The position numbers and the translations under genes were made by a program. Of a stretch of DNA of 64,000 nt, positions 34,386-46,640 are shown one piece after another. Every line of letters begins with the position of its first letter. The stretch's first letter is position 1. Below the pieces are notes generated by a model. It saw only the letters and a program-made list of their open reading frames with translations, made no database searches and was not told the origin of the DNA. Source of the stretch: Siniperca chuatsi. Taxonomy: Eukaryota; Chordata; Actinopteri; Centrarchiformes; Sinipercidae. Where the stretch lies: the NCBI RefSeq assembly GCF_020085105.1, contig NC_058056.1:19702429-19766428 (forward strand). Direction: 5' to 3'.

Positions 34386-35379
34386 AGTCTAAAGTCTGCA
34401 GAAGCTCAGTTTCAGTGTCTTCAACAGACAACTGATATACACTCTGTTGATTAGTAGCAGCTACTAGCTACTACTAAGTTAATCTGTTTGACAGCTTAAC
34501 TTTGACAGGTACAACATTTGAACAAAGTTAACAAGCAGCTAACACGTCTGACATTCAAGGAAGAGCTCAAGGCTAAGTTAGCGTTAACAGCTGAAAGCAC
34601 CAACCTGTCTGAAGGTGTTATTTTCTGAAGCTTTTTTTTACATTCTGTACATAACACATTTTTTTTCTGTGGTGCCTTAGGTCTTTGAAGTCCCTGAATG
34701 CAAAGGTTATAACTTATACAAAGTGGAAGACGCTCTGAGTCCGACAAAGCTTGTTGGGTTTTGATTTAGCGTCAAACAGCTGTGGCTCGCAGCCGTACAC
34801 AGTGTTGCATCATAGGTTTGGTGGAAGGTTGTAAAAAAAATAAACCTTTCTCTGGTCGAAGCCAAACACAATCTTTGAAAGATTAATTAATAATGTGTCA
34901 ATAATTTGAGGTAAATGTATTTGCTACTTGAACCGAGTGGAGTGAGTGAGTGCAACCCAAGTGTCCGTGTCTTGTACAACATACAGTATGTGAGGAATTT
35001 AATTTCACATTGAGATATCCACCTTTGAAAAAACACTGCTTTGATACACTACACACTAAATTATAATTGTAGTAAAGCATATCGCGGGTTACGATGAAAT
35101 TATGAATCATCTGAAGAACTTTGCTATTTTTTTAATTGAATCATCTTTTTCATCCACCAAGGACGGACATCTTTAAAAAATGATCATTAAGTTTGGAGGA
35201 CAGATAGGCCTTGGGTAAAGAAACAACCAGTTGGATTAAGGTGGTAATCCAAATCTAATATTTCCACAATAAAATGATTATCTTATTTATTTTTTTACTG
35301 TAAGACCATTGGAGATAAATCCAAGTGCTAAGGTGAATATTAGTGGATTGTAAGCGAATGATCATTGTTTGTGCCCCAC

Positions 35380-35620
35380 TAGTTTTCAATATTCATTTTT
35401 GGAATCCAGATTTGTAGCCATGCTAGCGGTGTGGCTTTAGGGATGGCAAATTGGATGGACTGCCATAAATTTTTGTAAAGATATTCCTGTTCCTGTTCCT
35501 CAGAGGATGAAGCCTACTGACCTATGACATGCTAAACTAGTGCTAGCATTTAGCGCAAAGCACTGCTGTGCCCAAGTACAGTCTATAGAGCCGTTAGAGT
35601 GGCCGTGATGTGCCACTAGG
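35380..35620 (-). mobile_element. fragment of the palindromic repeat seen at 39555-41065
   Basis: Shares CTAGCATTTAGCGCAAAGCA, GGATGGACTGCCATAAAT and CAGAGGATGAAGCCTA with the larger copy. Confidence 0.65.
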
Positions 35621-37160
35621 CATGAAATCCTTGATAAGATTGTAACCTCAAAGCAAATGAAATTCAATGCATGTGGTGAGTAGATCCATCTCATGCCAGA
35701 CTGCAAGGAGCAATGTGGTGAACAAAAACATGGCCAAAGGCTAAAAGCAGTAGCAGTGAACTTTAGAGGCTTTAAAATGTTACAATAACTTTTTCTGTTG
35801 CAGTGATATTTTTGTTCGAGGCAGAAGACAAATATTGAAGTCTGTTTTTCAAGTTTTACTGCACAAACACTCTGGTGTTGCAGGGCAGTTTGAACTCTAG
35901 TTGCCGTTGAGGTGGATGCAGCCGGCGGGGGCGGTTTGGAGCTGTGGCTGGGAGGTGGAAAGAGATGAGGAACAGCACCTGAACCTCATTAACCCTCTGG
36001 TTTTTTTTTAATATTCCCTCGGTCAGTGTCAGCAGTTAGAGGAGTCTGGTAAGAGCCAACACTATGAGCTGTGGGAACAACACCTGGAAAAAAGCGTCTG
36101 TTAATATTATAGCCAAAATGTCTGTTTGTATTATATCTTACAAGTCGGCGTAGCTCCCAAAAGGCAAACAGAAGTCTGTCCCTCGACTGCATTGCTAAAG
36201 AGAACAAGCACCATTGTAATAACTATAAATATTATATTATCATACCTTTCAGAATACTATGAGTTCATGTTTTATTGAAGGCATGAGTAGCTTGCAGTTT
36301 ACATTAGGCTGATCCTCATTACAGTGTGTGGTAAAAAATCACAAATATCAAATATTTGGAACAAAATAAATGAAATATAGAATATAACCATATTTATATG
36401 TAACATACCTCATTATAAAGCTTTTTACAATGTGTAGCATGAATTCATACCATAAAAATCGTTAGTTAAAGAGGCTGGTGTGCCTCTTCCCTACTAAGAG
36501 GATATTTTTAACCCCTTAACATCCAATTTCCCCTTTTGTTTTCCCTTCTGTAACTTCAAGGTTGTTAAGATCATATTATTCCACACTGGCTAACAATGCC
36601 ATATAAATAGTATTCTGTATTAGGTTGTTCCAACTCCTCAATATATTCAGTGTTATTTATTTATATTTTATACACATTTCCCCAAACTGCAGTCATGTTT
36701 GGTTCCAAAACTTTGGGATCCCCACCAGGTTTCAAAATAAAATTCTGGGGAGGGTTTGAACAATGTTTGGCTGCACAGTACATTGTCTGTATGACTGGCT
36801 CACCAGCAGGCAGCTGCTTGTTAATGCCAAACGCAGAGTACACAATATCGGTCTGATATTGGCCCAGCCAGACACATGGGGGTTGGGGGGTTGGGGGGCA
36901 TTGGAAATGAAAATGAGCTTCAGGCACAACATTTGCTTGTTTTATCTGTGTAGTGTGTCATAGTGAAAGTGACACAGCATCTGAGACACTTCGCACCACA
37001 CAAGCTACAAGTAGCAGCAGTAGCTAAGAAGTCTTCCCTCACAAAACGTGATTTAAAAATGAATGACGCCTGTCCATGTTTGTTGACAAAGTTTGACACG
37101 CCCCGCCAACTAATTTGCATATTAAGATCTGCTCACAATGCGGGCAACAATTGAGATAAC
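35621..37160. other. intergenic, nothing recognised
   Basis: No convincing gene or repeat boundary. The short frames at 36650-36963 lack family features. Confidence 0.55.
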
Positions 37161-37263
37161 CTGAATGCTTATTAATACCAGGTGTTAATGCAAAGACCCG
37201 TGGATCGGAAGTCATTAACCAGGTAATGTATCCAGATACCGATCACCAGGTGTAAACGGGGCC
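37160..37263. mobile_element. terminal fragment of a DNA transposon
   Basis: Contains ACCAGGTGTTAATG, a GGATCGGAAGTC stretch and the terminus CCAGGTGTAAACGGGGCC, resembling the end of a widespread fish element. The opposite end was not found. Confidence 0.4.
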
Positions 37264-37759
37264 TATGATCACCAGATCTGACACAGTGACAATTTCAATA
37301 GACAAAAATATCGCATAGGCTTATCCCCTCATAAGTTAAATAAAGGTTAAATATTTAATTATTTCTTGTCCTAAGGGCCATCTAAATAAAATGTATTGTT
37401 ATTACTATAGCAAACTCAGTTTAAGTGCATCACTGACTGTAGGATGGTTGAGGATGAGCTTGTCTATAACTCACAGGAGTCCCTATCATTGCATTAACAG
37501 CTCTAATTTAATGGCAATAGGTTCTATTCCATCCAGCTCCTTCATAAAATATTAGGTATTTTAATGGCGGTCAGACACATGAATGCATGCCTGTGTGCAC
37601 ACACAGTCCCACACACACACACACACACAACTGTATGTACACTTAATGACAGCCAAGCACTAGCATTCCTTTTAATATTCATGCCTTTTACGTAACCTTT
37701 ACGTAACTATGGGACATGTGTACACGTTTCTACGTGCGTGTGCATGCATGGGCGTATAT

Positions 37760-37761
<2 letters not shown>

Positions 37762-37795
<34 letters not shown>
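37762..37795. repeat. (TG)n microsatellite
   Basis: A 34-bp TG run. Confidence 0.95.
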
Positions 37796-37798
<3 letters not shown>

Positions 37799-38471
37799 GT
37801 TTAGGTCCTTTCTCTGTAGTTTCCCTCATTATGAGAAAGCTCTTTAATGTTTGTTTCCCAGTGGAGAGGGGAAGGGAGTGTGAAACTGTGGAGAGAGAGA
37901 GTGAGAGAAAAATCTAAGTGAGGGAGCCAGACAAACACTCCTGCTCATGCGGTATCTCTCAGATGATGACACCCATATTTGCCTCGCGAGCATCTGTGCA
38001 GGCTCCTACGCTCATGCATGTGCTCATGGGGCTCGTTTGTCTGTCTGTGTGACCTCAGCAATATAGTTGCCGATGATGGGGAAAGAATGATTGGGGTGTT
38101 TTACTTAAGAGGATGAAATGGATCAGAGGGGAAAAGAGAGGTAGAGGAGGTAGAGGGGGTTAAGAGGTAGATGTGTGGATGAAGGGAGAAAGGAGGGGGC
38201 AAAGAGTTACAAGACGGTGAATAAAAGAGGCTGAGGAGGGATGATGGCAGGCAAGGAAAAGGCAAAGTCTGCTCCCATCAGACTCTAACTGTACATAACA
38301 GTGACTGGAGAGCCCTCAGGAGTGAGTGTGTGTATGTGTGTGTGTGTGTGTGTATAGGGGTTGTACATGTGTGTGTGCGTGTGTCTGGGCATGCTCTGTT
38401 GACCACTGATAACCCCACAGCAAAACTGTCACAGTCACGCTTTCACTCACAGTCGCAGCAGTGTGGGCACA

Positions 38472-38474
<3 letters not shown>

Positions 38475-38523
<49 letters not shown>
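38475..38523. repeat. (TG)n microsatellite, longest in the window
   Basis: A 49-bp TG run, with a second one nearby at 38325-38352. It explains the long Thr-His and Cys-Val frames at 38316-38650. Confidence 0.95.
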
Positions 38524-38524
<1 letters not shown>

Positions 38525-39510
38525 TGCATGCATGCATGTGACTATATGAGTGTGTTTGTGTCCATCTGCCTCTCCCTGTCGCTGTCTGCCTGCCTCAGCG
38601 TCAGTCTGTTACTATATTCCCTGATACCTCTCCACTATCAGAGGCCATGATTTAAAACAGCTCAGTGGCTGCACAGGGAGTCCACAGATCGTGTAGAAAC
38701 CCGGAGTATATTGCGCAGCTAACAGGAGCCTTGTGGCCATTACTCCTGCACAATAGCTGAGCAGCCAGCTGGAGTGCCAGGAGGCGTCTTGGTGGGCTGT
38801 CGCTGGACCAAAACAAAAAACAGGAAGGAGAAGTTGGTAGTTGCTTTACTACTCGCTCAGGGCTGCTAAAAGTGGGGCCCAAAAAACTCCACTTATGCTG
38901 TTTATAATGTTTATATTTTTAGACATGAGGTATTCTCCTCTGTGTGTCCGATGAGTTTGATAACTCAAGGCAAATGAAAATTGTGTAAATGACATCACTA
39001 AAAAAAATCTCTACCAGCTGTCAGAGGTCCTCGTTAAAATAATTTTCTCTTACTAGCCTGAGGGAAGATTTGACACAGTTTGCAATTTTTATATTCACAA
39101 ATATTAATATCAATAAATATTAACAGTTAGTTTTGACAGTTCTTCAGTTCTTCATTACTTGCAGTCTGCCATTTCGGTTGATGTTTAATAATTATGACTA
39201 ATAATTATTGTATTGTGATGATATGATGGTATCATGTTATTCTACAAACTAATCATTCTGAGCAACCTGTAATCAAAAAAAAAATTAGTTATTGAAGTTT
39301 GATCTTATGTAACGCATAATAGTGAAACAAAGGTTTTTAGTTAAGTGTAGTTTAGTTGATGTTTTGAGAAGGAGAATGTTAAATCACTCACAGTTACAAA
39401 AAAATGTCAAGGATGACACATGAAAGTCAAGCGCTTATTTCCATTGTGGACTTCTTTTTATTTATTTATTTTTTTAACCATTACTTATCCAGAAATACTA
39501 ATATTTATAA

Positions 39511-39539
39511 ATAATCAGAATCAGAATCAGAATCAGAAA
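39511..39539. repeat. (AATCAG)n hexamer repeat
   Basis: About four tandem AATCAG units at the left edge of the palindromic element at 39555. Confidence 0.85.
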
Positions 39540-39554
39540 TACTTTACTTACATA

Positions 39555-41065
39555 GGTAGCTACTTTGAGCTAAATGCTAATGTCAGCATGCTAACATGCT
39601 CAATAAGTAACAATGCTAACATGTTGATGTTTAGCAGATATAATGTTTACCATGTTCACCATCTTAGTTTAGCGTGTTAGCATGCTCACATTTGTTTATT
39701 AGCACTAAACACATTACAGTAATATTTGATAATAAACCAAAGTATAGGACAAATTCAAAAACCTCATTATGGTGCTAGAAGAAAGGTTATTACAATTCAT
39801 TCTGTAGGGAACATAAATGTCTTTACCCAGTTTCATGGAAATCCATCCAATAGTTGTTGATACATTTTACTCAAAACCACAAATGTCAACCTCATGGTGA
39901 CACTAGAGAAAAAGTTACAAAATCACAGAGTCAGACAGGTTAAACCTCTGGGGATCATGAATGTCTGTACAAAATTTCATGGTGATCCTTCTAACAGTTG
40001 TTGAGATTTTTCAGTCTGGAGCAAAGTGGTCAAAGAGGCACAGCTAAAAATTAATTTACAACATTCATATATGGCATATACATAGCACAATAACATAGGA
40101 CCTGAATTAACATTGATCATATTGCAATATATATTGGCTATCAGATATCCTAGGTCCTGATAATGACTTCAACCATTCCACCCAGTTCCATTGCCCCACA
40201 GTACTTCAAAAGTGATTCACTCTTTAGGCCTTTAAATTATTTAGATCAATTAAAGCAAACAGAGAGGCCTAAGCATGCTGATCATTCACTTGAAAAACAC
40301 TGAGATTTCATGTGGAGTGAACAGCAACACATGTTGCCAAACCTTCACAGTATCAGCAATCAGCTTCCTCTGCTGAGCTGAGTAAACCAACTGTGTGACT
40401 TTCAGTCATTTCTAGATGTGTTGTATCAGCTTGTGGAATCGATCCTCTTCATTTAGGAGACATATTGATTAACTGTGTAAGCTGCAATCATTTTTCATTT
40501 TGTAAAACAGGAGTTACATGTTGTGGGGGCACTTCCCACAATAGGAACATACAGAATAAAGTTTTTAGCCACACTAGTTGTGTGACTCAAGGGATGGCAA
40601 TGTTGTGTCAGTCAGTCTTTGGACTGAAATATCTCAACAACTATTGGATGGATTGCCATGAAATTTCGTACAGACATTCATGATCCCCAGAGGATGAAAC
40701 CTACCTCTAGTGCCACCATGAGGTTGATATTTGTGGTTTTTAGTGAAATGTTTTAACAACTATTGGATGAACTGCCATGAAATTTAGTGTACACATGTTC
40801 CCCATGAATTGTAATTTGTCCAATACTTTGATTAATGACCAAAAACTAATGATATTCTAATCAGCCTCAGCTGTATTTTGTGTTTAGTGCCAACTCCTTA
40901 GCAAATGTTAGCACGCTGACACACTAAACAAAGACTGTGAACATGATAAACATTACAGCTGTTAAATATCGGCATGTTACCATACCATATTAGCATTTAG
41001 CTCAAAGCACCACTGTGCTAAGGTCCTGCCTCACAGAGCCACTCACAGGGCTGTAGACTGTCATC
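39555..41065. mobile_element. 1.5-kb palindromic (foldback-like) repeat
   Basis: The left arm (about 39555-40040) and right arm (about 40570-41065) are inverted copies. TTTGAGCTAAATGCTAAT at the left pairs with ATTAGCATTTAGCTCAAA at 40989-41006. The sequences around ATCCATCCAATAGTTGTTG and CATGATCCCCAGAGG pair likewise. The middle section encodes nothing recognised. A fragment of the same family is at 35380-35620. Confidence 0.8.
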
Positions 41066-42260
41066 ATGTTATATACTGTAGTCAATGACCTTAGCGTCAT
41101 ACTGCAGTTTAGTATAATGTAGTTGGTTTGCCATTGGTCTGCGGCCCCCCATCACATTAAATTATCTCATGTCTTGCCCTGCACTGCAGCAGATCATGTC
41201 TGTCCTCCAGTGTTTCTGTCTGTGTGTTTCTCTTTCTGTATAATACGTAAATGTCATGTCATGTCACTGGATATATAGCTGAAGATGCCTCCTGCCATGC
41301 CTGTTTAAAATTCATGGTTTTCTTTCTGTCGAAATATCATGGACACAATTAGAAATCAAGTGGATGAAATTTTACTTTAAGCGGTTTTGCTTTCTCTGCA
41401 AACAGTTAAATAAAAGGAGGAGATGCAGCCCCTGAAAGGAATGATGGGGATCATTTTAAATAACCTAAAGTAACAAAACATGTGGTAGCCTGAAGATGTC
41501 ACATTTTTATACAGTTGCAGAATTTCTAGTTAATATCCTCTCTATCCTCTAAAAAAACAAGGTCTTCAGTTCACACATGACAAATATAGATTGAGCTCAA
41601 TGTTTTCAGAGCTACCTATGAATGTCATCTGTGAGTACCATTTTAAATAGAAGACAAAGGCTGGTAGAGAATGCGTCATTCAGCGGGACAAAGTAAAACT
41701 TCAGTTTCCATACTACAGAAGCAATTGGGTTTTTTTGTATTGAGAAATAGTCTTTTCTTATTTTAAGTCCTTGCTCATCAACCAAATTTGTCAATATAAA
41801 GACAACATAATGAAGCATTTTGTCAGCTTGAGAATAACAAATTTTAATGTGCTGTCAGGTTTACAACAAAAATATAATTACAGTTTTGACAACACACAAA
41901 AGGAATAAGGGCTGGAGAATCAGAGTGCTTGGTAAGATTTACACTTTGTTTAAATTCCCTGTTTTCTATTACCTTTCTGATTAGTTGGTGATTAATCTGT
42001 TTTTATTGTACTCTTGCACGTTTAAATTAATTCCAGGATGCTGAAGAAACTTTACATGCTTCACAGTCCAGTACTACAGGCACTAGATTTGAGACAGCTA
42101 TTTAAATGTACCAGTTTATTTTCCTTGAGATTAACAGCCAGCAGTAAAAATTAAGCATATTAGAGCTTCTAATAAGTCTATCTTTTTGCAGAGTGAATGT
42201 TGTTTTTGTGTTTTAATGAATCTGTAATTCTGGGGAAATGTTTGTCTGATTCTTGTCTTT
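41066..42260. other. intergenic, nothing recognised
   Basis: No gene, microsatellite over 20 bp or repeat end seen. Confidence 0.55.
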
Positions 42261-42278
42261 TGTCTTTTCAGTACCAAT

Positions 42279-42425
42279 ATGATCTCATCCTGTACTTTAG
42301 TGTTTCTGCTGACAGTCCTCATTGTGTTTCCTGCTCTGGCTGGGATTAGTGACACCGCTTTCGTCTTCATTTCCGGAGTTGCTGTACTCTCCCGTGTTCA
42401 CAGGCCAGTTGACAAAGCATCCTAA
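42279..42425 (+). CDS. small ORF with signal-peptide-like N-terminus (48 aa), unconfirmed
   Basis: I do not recognise this protein. A 48-codon frame opens with a hydrophobic stretch, MISSCTLVFLLTVLIVFPALAG, which has the shape of a cleavable signal peptide (small residues AxAG at the end). A 26-residue tail ISDTAFVF...PVDKAS then runs to a TAA. A good acceptor-like TTGTCTTTTCAG ends at 42271, eight bases before the ATG. It could be a first coding exon, a small secreted peptide or chance. There is no partner exon, and repeats crowd both sides. Low confidence. Confidence 0.2.
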   Translation: MISSCTLVFLLTVLIVFPALAGISDTAFVFISGVAVLSRVHRPVDKAS

Positions 42426-42589
42426 TGTTTGCAGCCTGACAGCCTGGTGGCAGCAGCACAGCCGGACGAGCCCATCGTGCTGCTCTGCTTCTGGTCAGAG
42501 CTCTGCAGGGCTGATTGTCGGGGAACTGTGAGACATTTTTCAGCCTCAATGGCTGCCAACTTACAAATAGCTCCCTGTAGACCAAAACT

Positions 42590-42780
42590 GATGGAAGGTT
42601 AATTTGGTGGATCAAAAGGGCTCAACAGGAGCAGGCCTTCTGCCCCTATAATTTTGTGGGTTTGAGTCTATTTCCTGACCTTTGCTGCATGTTATCCTTT
42701 CTCTACCTTTACTGCCTGTCCTCACACCTATTCAGCCTCTATGCTGCACACCACATGTAATCACATTAAAATAAAAACCT
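42590..42780 (+). mobile_element. degraded tRNA-type SINE
   Basis: B-box-like GGGTTTGAGTC at 42658-42668, then TTTGCTGCATGTTATCCTTTC, CTGCCTGTCCTC and an A-rich tail (AAAATAAAAACC). It is the same family type as the minus-strand copy at 23995-24190. Confidence 0.6.
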
Positions 42781-42812
42781 CTTTCTAATTCACACTAGTT
42801 TGAATTAGAAAG
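42781..42812. repeat. 12-bp perfect hairpin
   Basis: CTTTCTAATTCA and its complement TGAATTAGAAAG separated by eight bases, directly after the SINE tail. Confidence 0.85.
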
Positions 42813-43389
42813 ATATGATTACAAAGAGTTTTGTGTTTTCACCTAAAACACAACTTGTCAAAGCTTCTTTTTTTTTGTCTCTACTATACTATAGAGTTAT
42901 TTTCAATATCTGCGGCTCCAAAAATATACTTTTGTCCATTTGTCAATTTTAAGTGATGTGATTGGAAGGAAGGTGTATTTTGGAGAGCGTAGGAAGCAGG
43001 GAGTCAGGAGTCAAAACTAACAGAGGGTGAAATGTTTTTAGAAGTCCCATTTTTATCTCAGCTGCACAGTTTGAAATTCTTCTTTCTCTCCTGCTTCATC
43101 GCTTTACATGAGAGCTGGAAGATACACCATCAATATTATATTGATAGCAGGATCTGAGACCAGATATTGTGTGTGATTTTGGTTATATAAGTGATGTAGC
43201 TTAAATTACGTCTTGTCTTGGTCTTTAAAAGTTACAGTATAAGTAAATGATGCAATTTTCTGTCATTACTAGACAGTTTTAGCTCAACCTGCTCGGCCAT
43301 TATATACTGGACACATTACATTGCGTCCACATACTTTAGACAATGATGTGCGTCCAAATTTGTGTGAGTTTTATGAAGGCCTTTTCCTT

Positions 43390-43535
43390 TTTCAACATGA
43401 CAGTGAGGTCCATAAAAAATGGTTTTCCCAGTTTGGTGTGGAAGAAGTTGACTGGCCTGCACAGAGCCCTGATCTCAACCCTATCCAACACCTTTGAGAT
43501 AAATTGGAAGGCCGAGTGCGAGCCAACCTAATGCT
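43390..43535 (+). pseudogene. Tc1/mariner-type transposase C-terminal relic
   Basis: The frame reads FQHDSEVHKKWFSQFG, then VDWPAQSPDLNPIQHL, then a TGA in place of the usual Trp, then DKLEGRVRANL. SPDLNPIEHLW is the hallmark around the last catalytic acidic residue of Tc1 transposases. Only this end survives, with a nonsense codon, so it is inactive. Confidence 0.8.
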
Positions 43536-43634
43536 TTTTTTTTTTGGAGGTGTACATCAGCTATGGTGTAATCCCTTAATGCAGAATTATAAATCCAGCT
43601 TGTCATATATAAATGTTGGATATTTTCTCAGTTT

Positions 43635-44260
43635 TAAACCTGCAATAACTGATTTTTTGGTCACTTGAGGGCAGCAGAAAGTTGTGAACACAACATTGAC
43701 ATGTCATCATCATCAAGTTGATATGGTGAACTTGTTAGCAAGCAGTTGCTTACACATCCAGCAGATACAGAGCAACATTATCATTCATTTGCAGTCGTGT
43801 TTGTGTCCACCAGATGAATGTAAGTCTAATATTCACTCTCCTTTTAGCTCTGTTTTTCTCCTGTCGGAAATATCAGGCTCTTTAGCTGCTAAATGCTACA
43901 CAATGTCCACCAGCTAGTGTACTGTGTCTGTCTGCCTTTTGGCACACATACACATAGTGTAAAATGAGCTTTTTAGAGTTTTTCCCTAAAAACAGCTGCC
44001 TGTTGTGGCTGAAAAACAAAGCTATGAAAGCGCTGAGAGTGAACCGAAACAATAAAGTTGCAGACAGCTAAACAATGAGCTAAAACTCGCTATAAAGCTC
44101 TGTAAAGCCAAGGGGAGCAGCAGATTCAGGCAATAATAATTATCTGTAGGTTCAGCAACGAGCTCTATGAGCAACCCCTTTCACATTGTTTTCACATTGT
44201 CATTTGATACATTATTATAAAAATATCAATTCTGCTTTAAATTAAGATAAATATGTTAAA
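43635..44260 (-). mobile_element. dispersed repeat family A, copy 3
   Basis: The longest copy. It shares GATACAGAGCAACATTATCA, ATATTCACTCTCCTTTTAGC and the inverse of the ATCAATATTTTTATA end with the other copies. The frame at 43684-43917 lies inside it and is not a gene. Confidence 0.75.
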
Positions 44261-46465
44261 GGCCATTTAGCTTCATTGCTACCAGGATTACATTGACAAC
44301 AGCAGCACTCTCAGTATTATTCATTTATGCATATGAATCAATAGAAGGCCTGAAAATTCACCCTTTTTAATTTATATAAGAACCTGTTCTGAAGACGACC
44401 ATGTTTGGTAGTGTACCAACTTCCAGTAACAAAGTAGTTGTGGTTAATTTCCTCCTGTCTCAAGTTGTTAGAGGTCTGATCTCAAGTACTTTTTCTGCTT
44501 TTTGTTTCAGTCTAATTTTAGTGCACTCCCTACAGTGTGATACCTTCTCTTCCGTTGTAGCTGTACTGCACAAACTGCTGTGTCTAAATAAAACCCACTG
44601 GAAACTGCCAACGTGTCAAGCAGACTGGAAGGTGGTGTTTAGCTGGACAAGGACTTCCACCCACCTTATGAAATGATATTACTGCAGTGTCATGGCAGGT
44701 CAGGCCGGTGATGTCCACTCCACACGCAAACAACTGAAGCACCGGGCTTTGTGCCAGCAGATGAATGTCAACCAACAGCGGAGCGAGCATTCAAGGATAA
44801 GGATCTCTCTCTCTCTACGGTCACCTTTAGTGGTCAGATTCATATGAGAAAACTCTCCCTTACCTTCTGCAAACTGCGGAGGAAATGCCGTTATCTATAG
44901 CTGCAGATTTGGCCCGAGGGGTTGAGAGTCAATGTCTGGGATGTTGTCTTCTCCTGTGGTTCAGCTCATGGTTTGTGTGGGTTGGTTATCTGATGACACC
45001 TTATAATCCTTCAAGTATCCCTATATGGTGTCTCGTACAATGCTTAACTTTGAGGCTTTACAGTGGATTACACTAAGAAATAGGGTCAGTAACCTTTCAG
45101 CTCTTAATCTCTACAGTATGAGCTTTAAAGGGACATTTTTTCTTTTGGAGGACAAAACACTACACATCCATTTAGGAAAGCTCTTTGTGACCTGTGATGT
45201 ATTAGTAAATAACTCTAAAATCCCATCCTCTTAAATTTTTTATTCATTTTATTTAAGCAAAGGTCTTAAGTGTGACTTTTAATTTTGATGATAATAGAAT
45301 TTGCTCCCATGCCAGCAATTATTTTTGTGCGAGAAGGTACCAATTGTTTCCATTTGCACATTTTAGCATGTACATCTCCACAGGAGGTTGTGAACAGCCA
45401 ACTAAAGGTATTAGCACCACTCAATTGCTTTTACTTTGAAGTAATATTATTTATACCTGTAAAATAGAAAAAACACATTAATTTAGACTCAGGATAATAG
45501 CATTTTATTCTTCAGTATACGGTAATTTCTAACAAAGAGTCATGTTTTAGTTTGTTGCAACAATCTATATTGAGTGCAGGAAAGGAAAAGAGAGGCTGAA
45601 CGCTGGTGGTTACAGCCGATTCCCAAGGCTGCCAGTGTTGTAGGTTGACTGCTCCTGAGTTCCTCTGGAGGTGTGTGTGTTTAAAAAAGCACTGAAAACA
45701 TTCTGCCGCTGTGAAAAATTGCTTCAAAAGGGCATTTCAGCAGTGTTGACTACGGTAAGATACGTCTTAAAGAAAACACTTTCTGTCTGTGATGGATCTT
45801 GGTAGAGGTGCATCCAAAGAAGACAGAAGAGGCAATATGTATGAAAATGAGCAGAGCAATATTCCAAGGGCTTCAATACCAACAGAGAGGGGATGTTGTA
45901 AAATTATACCCCCTGAATATTATTGCTCTGGGACGCATCACTCGTCATAGCTCCCAGCAGGCCTCCCAGAATTAAAGACTTGTCTCCCTGTAGCAGGAAC
46001 AACAACAACAATACAAACACACACAGAGACACAGATGCAGACAGAGACATATATAATACACATCACTTGGCAGTAACACGTATGACCAAATAAGCAGAAA
46101 CATGCATACTCACATACAGTCTGTCATAAGCTGCCGTGCACCAATTGACCGTTCACTAAATTGCTCCCTGAACATGTTTCCATCCAAATGTAGCGCAAAT
46201 TTTGAACAAATTTCCAGAAAAATATCAATATTTCAACTGGTATTTTTTCAAATATCTAGCATTTCGACTTTTCTCTTTTTATGCACAAATTGAATTTGTA
46301 CATAAAAACAGGGAGATGGAAAAGCACTTATTGGCCATTTGGCATCCTAGCAAAAGTAAGAGCAATACTTGGCACTTAAAGAGTTTGGCGGGTAGTGTTT
46401 TTTTAGCCTTTCCAAAACCAAAAACACAAGAGAAAAAGTGTAAAGAGGGGTTAAACTGTGTGTTT
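44261..46465. other. intergenic, nothing recognised
   Basis: The frames at 44401-44676 and 45285-45467 have no family features. An old MITE end may lie near 46160 (CATGTTTCCATCCAAATGTAG). Confidence 0.5.
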
Positions 46466-46469
46466 ATAT

Positions 46470-46640
46470 GCTATATAGGCAGCTGTTTTCAGTGAAAACC
46501 CTCTAAAAACCCACTGTACACTACCTGCTCAGCACCAAACAGACAGAAACAGTCACCGACTGCTAGTTGTCTATGTATCTGCTGGATGTATAAGCAACTG
46601 TTTGCTGGAAAGCAACTGTTAGCTGGAATCTGAAGTTTCA
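46470..46640 (+). mobile_element. dispersed repeat family A, fragment
   Basis: GCAGCTGTTTTCAGTGAAAA and CACTACCTGCTCAGCACCAA match the centre of family A. Confidence 0.65.

Noticed and set aside
38316..38650. CRISPR-like regular repeats
   Set aside because: They are plain TG microsatellites without spacers, and the genome is eukaryotic.
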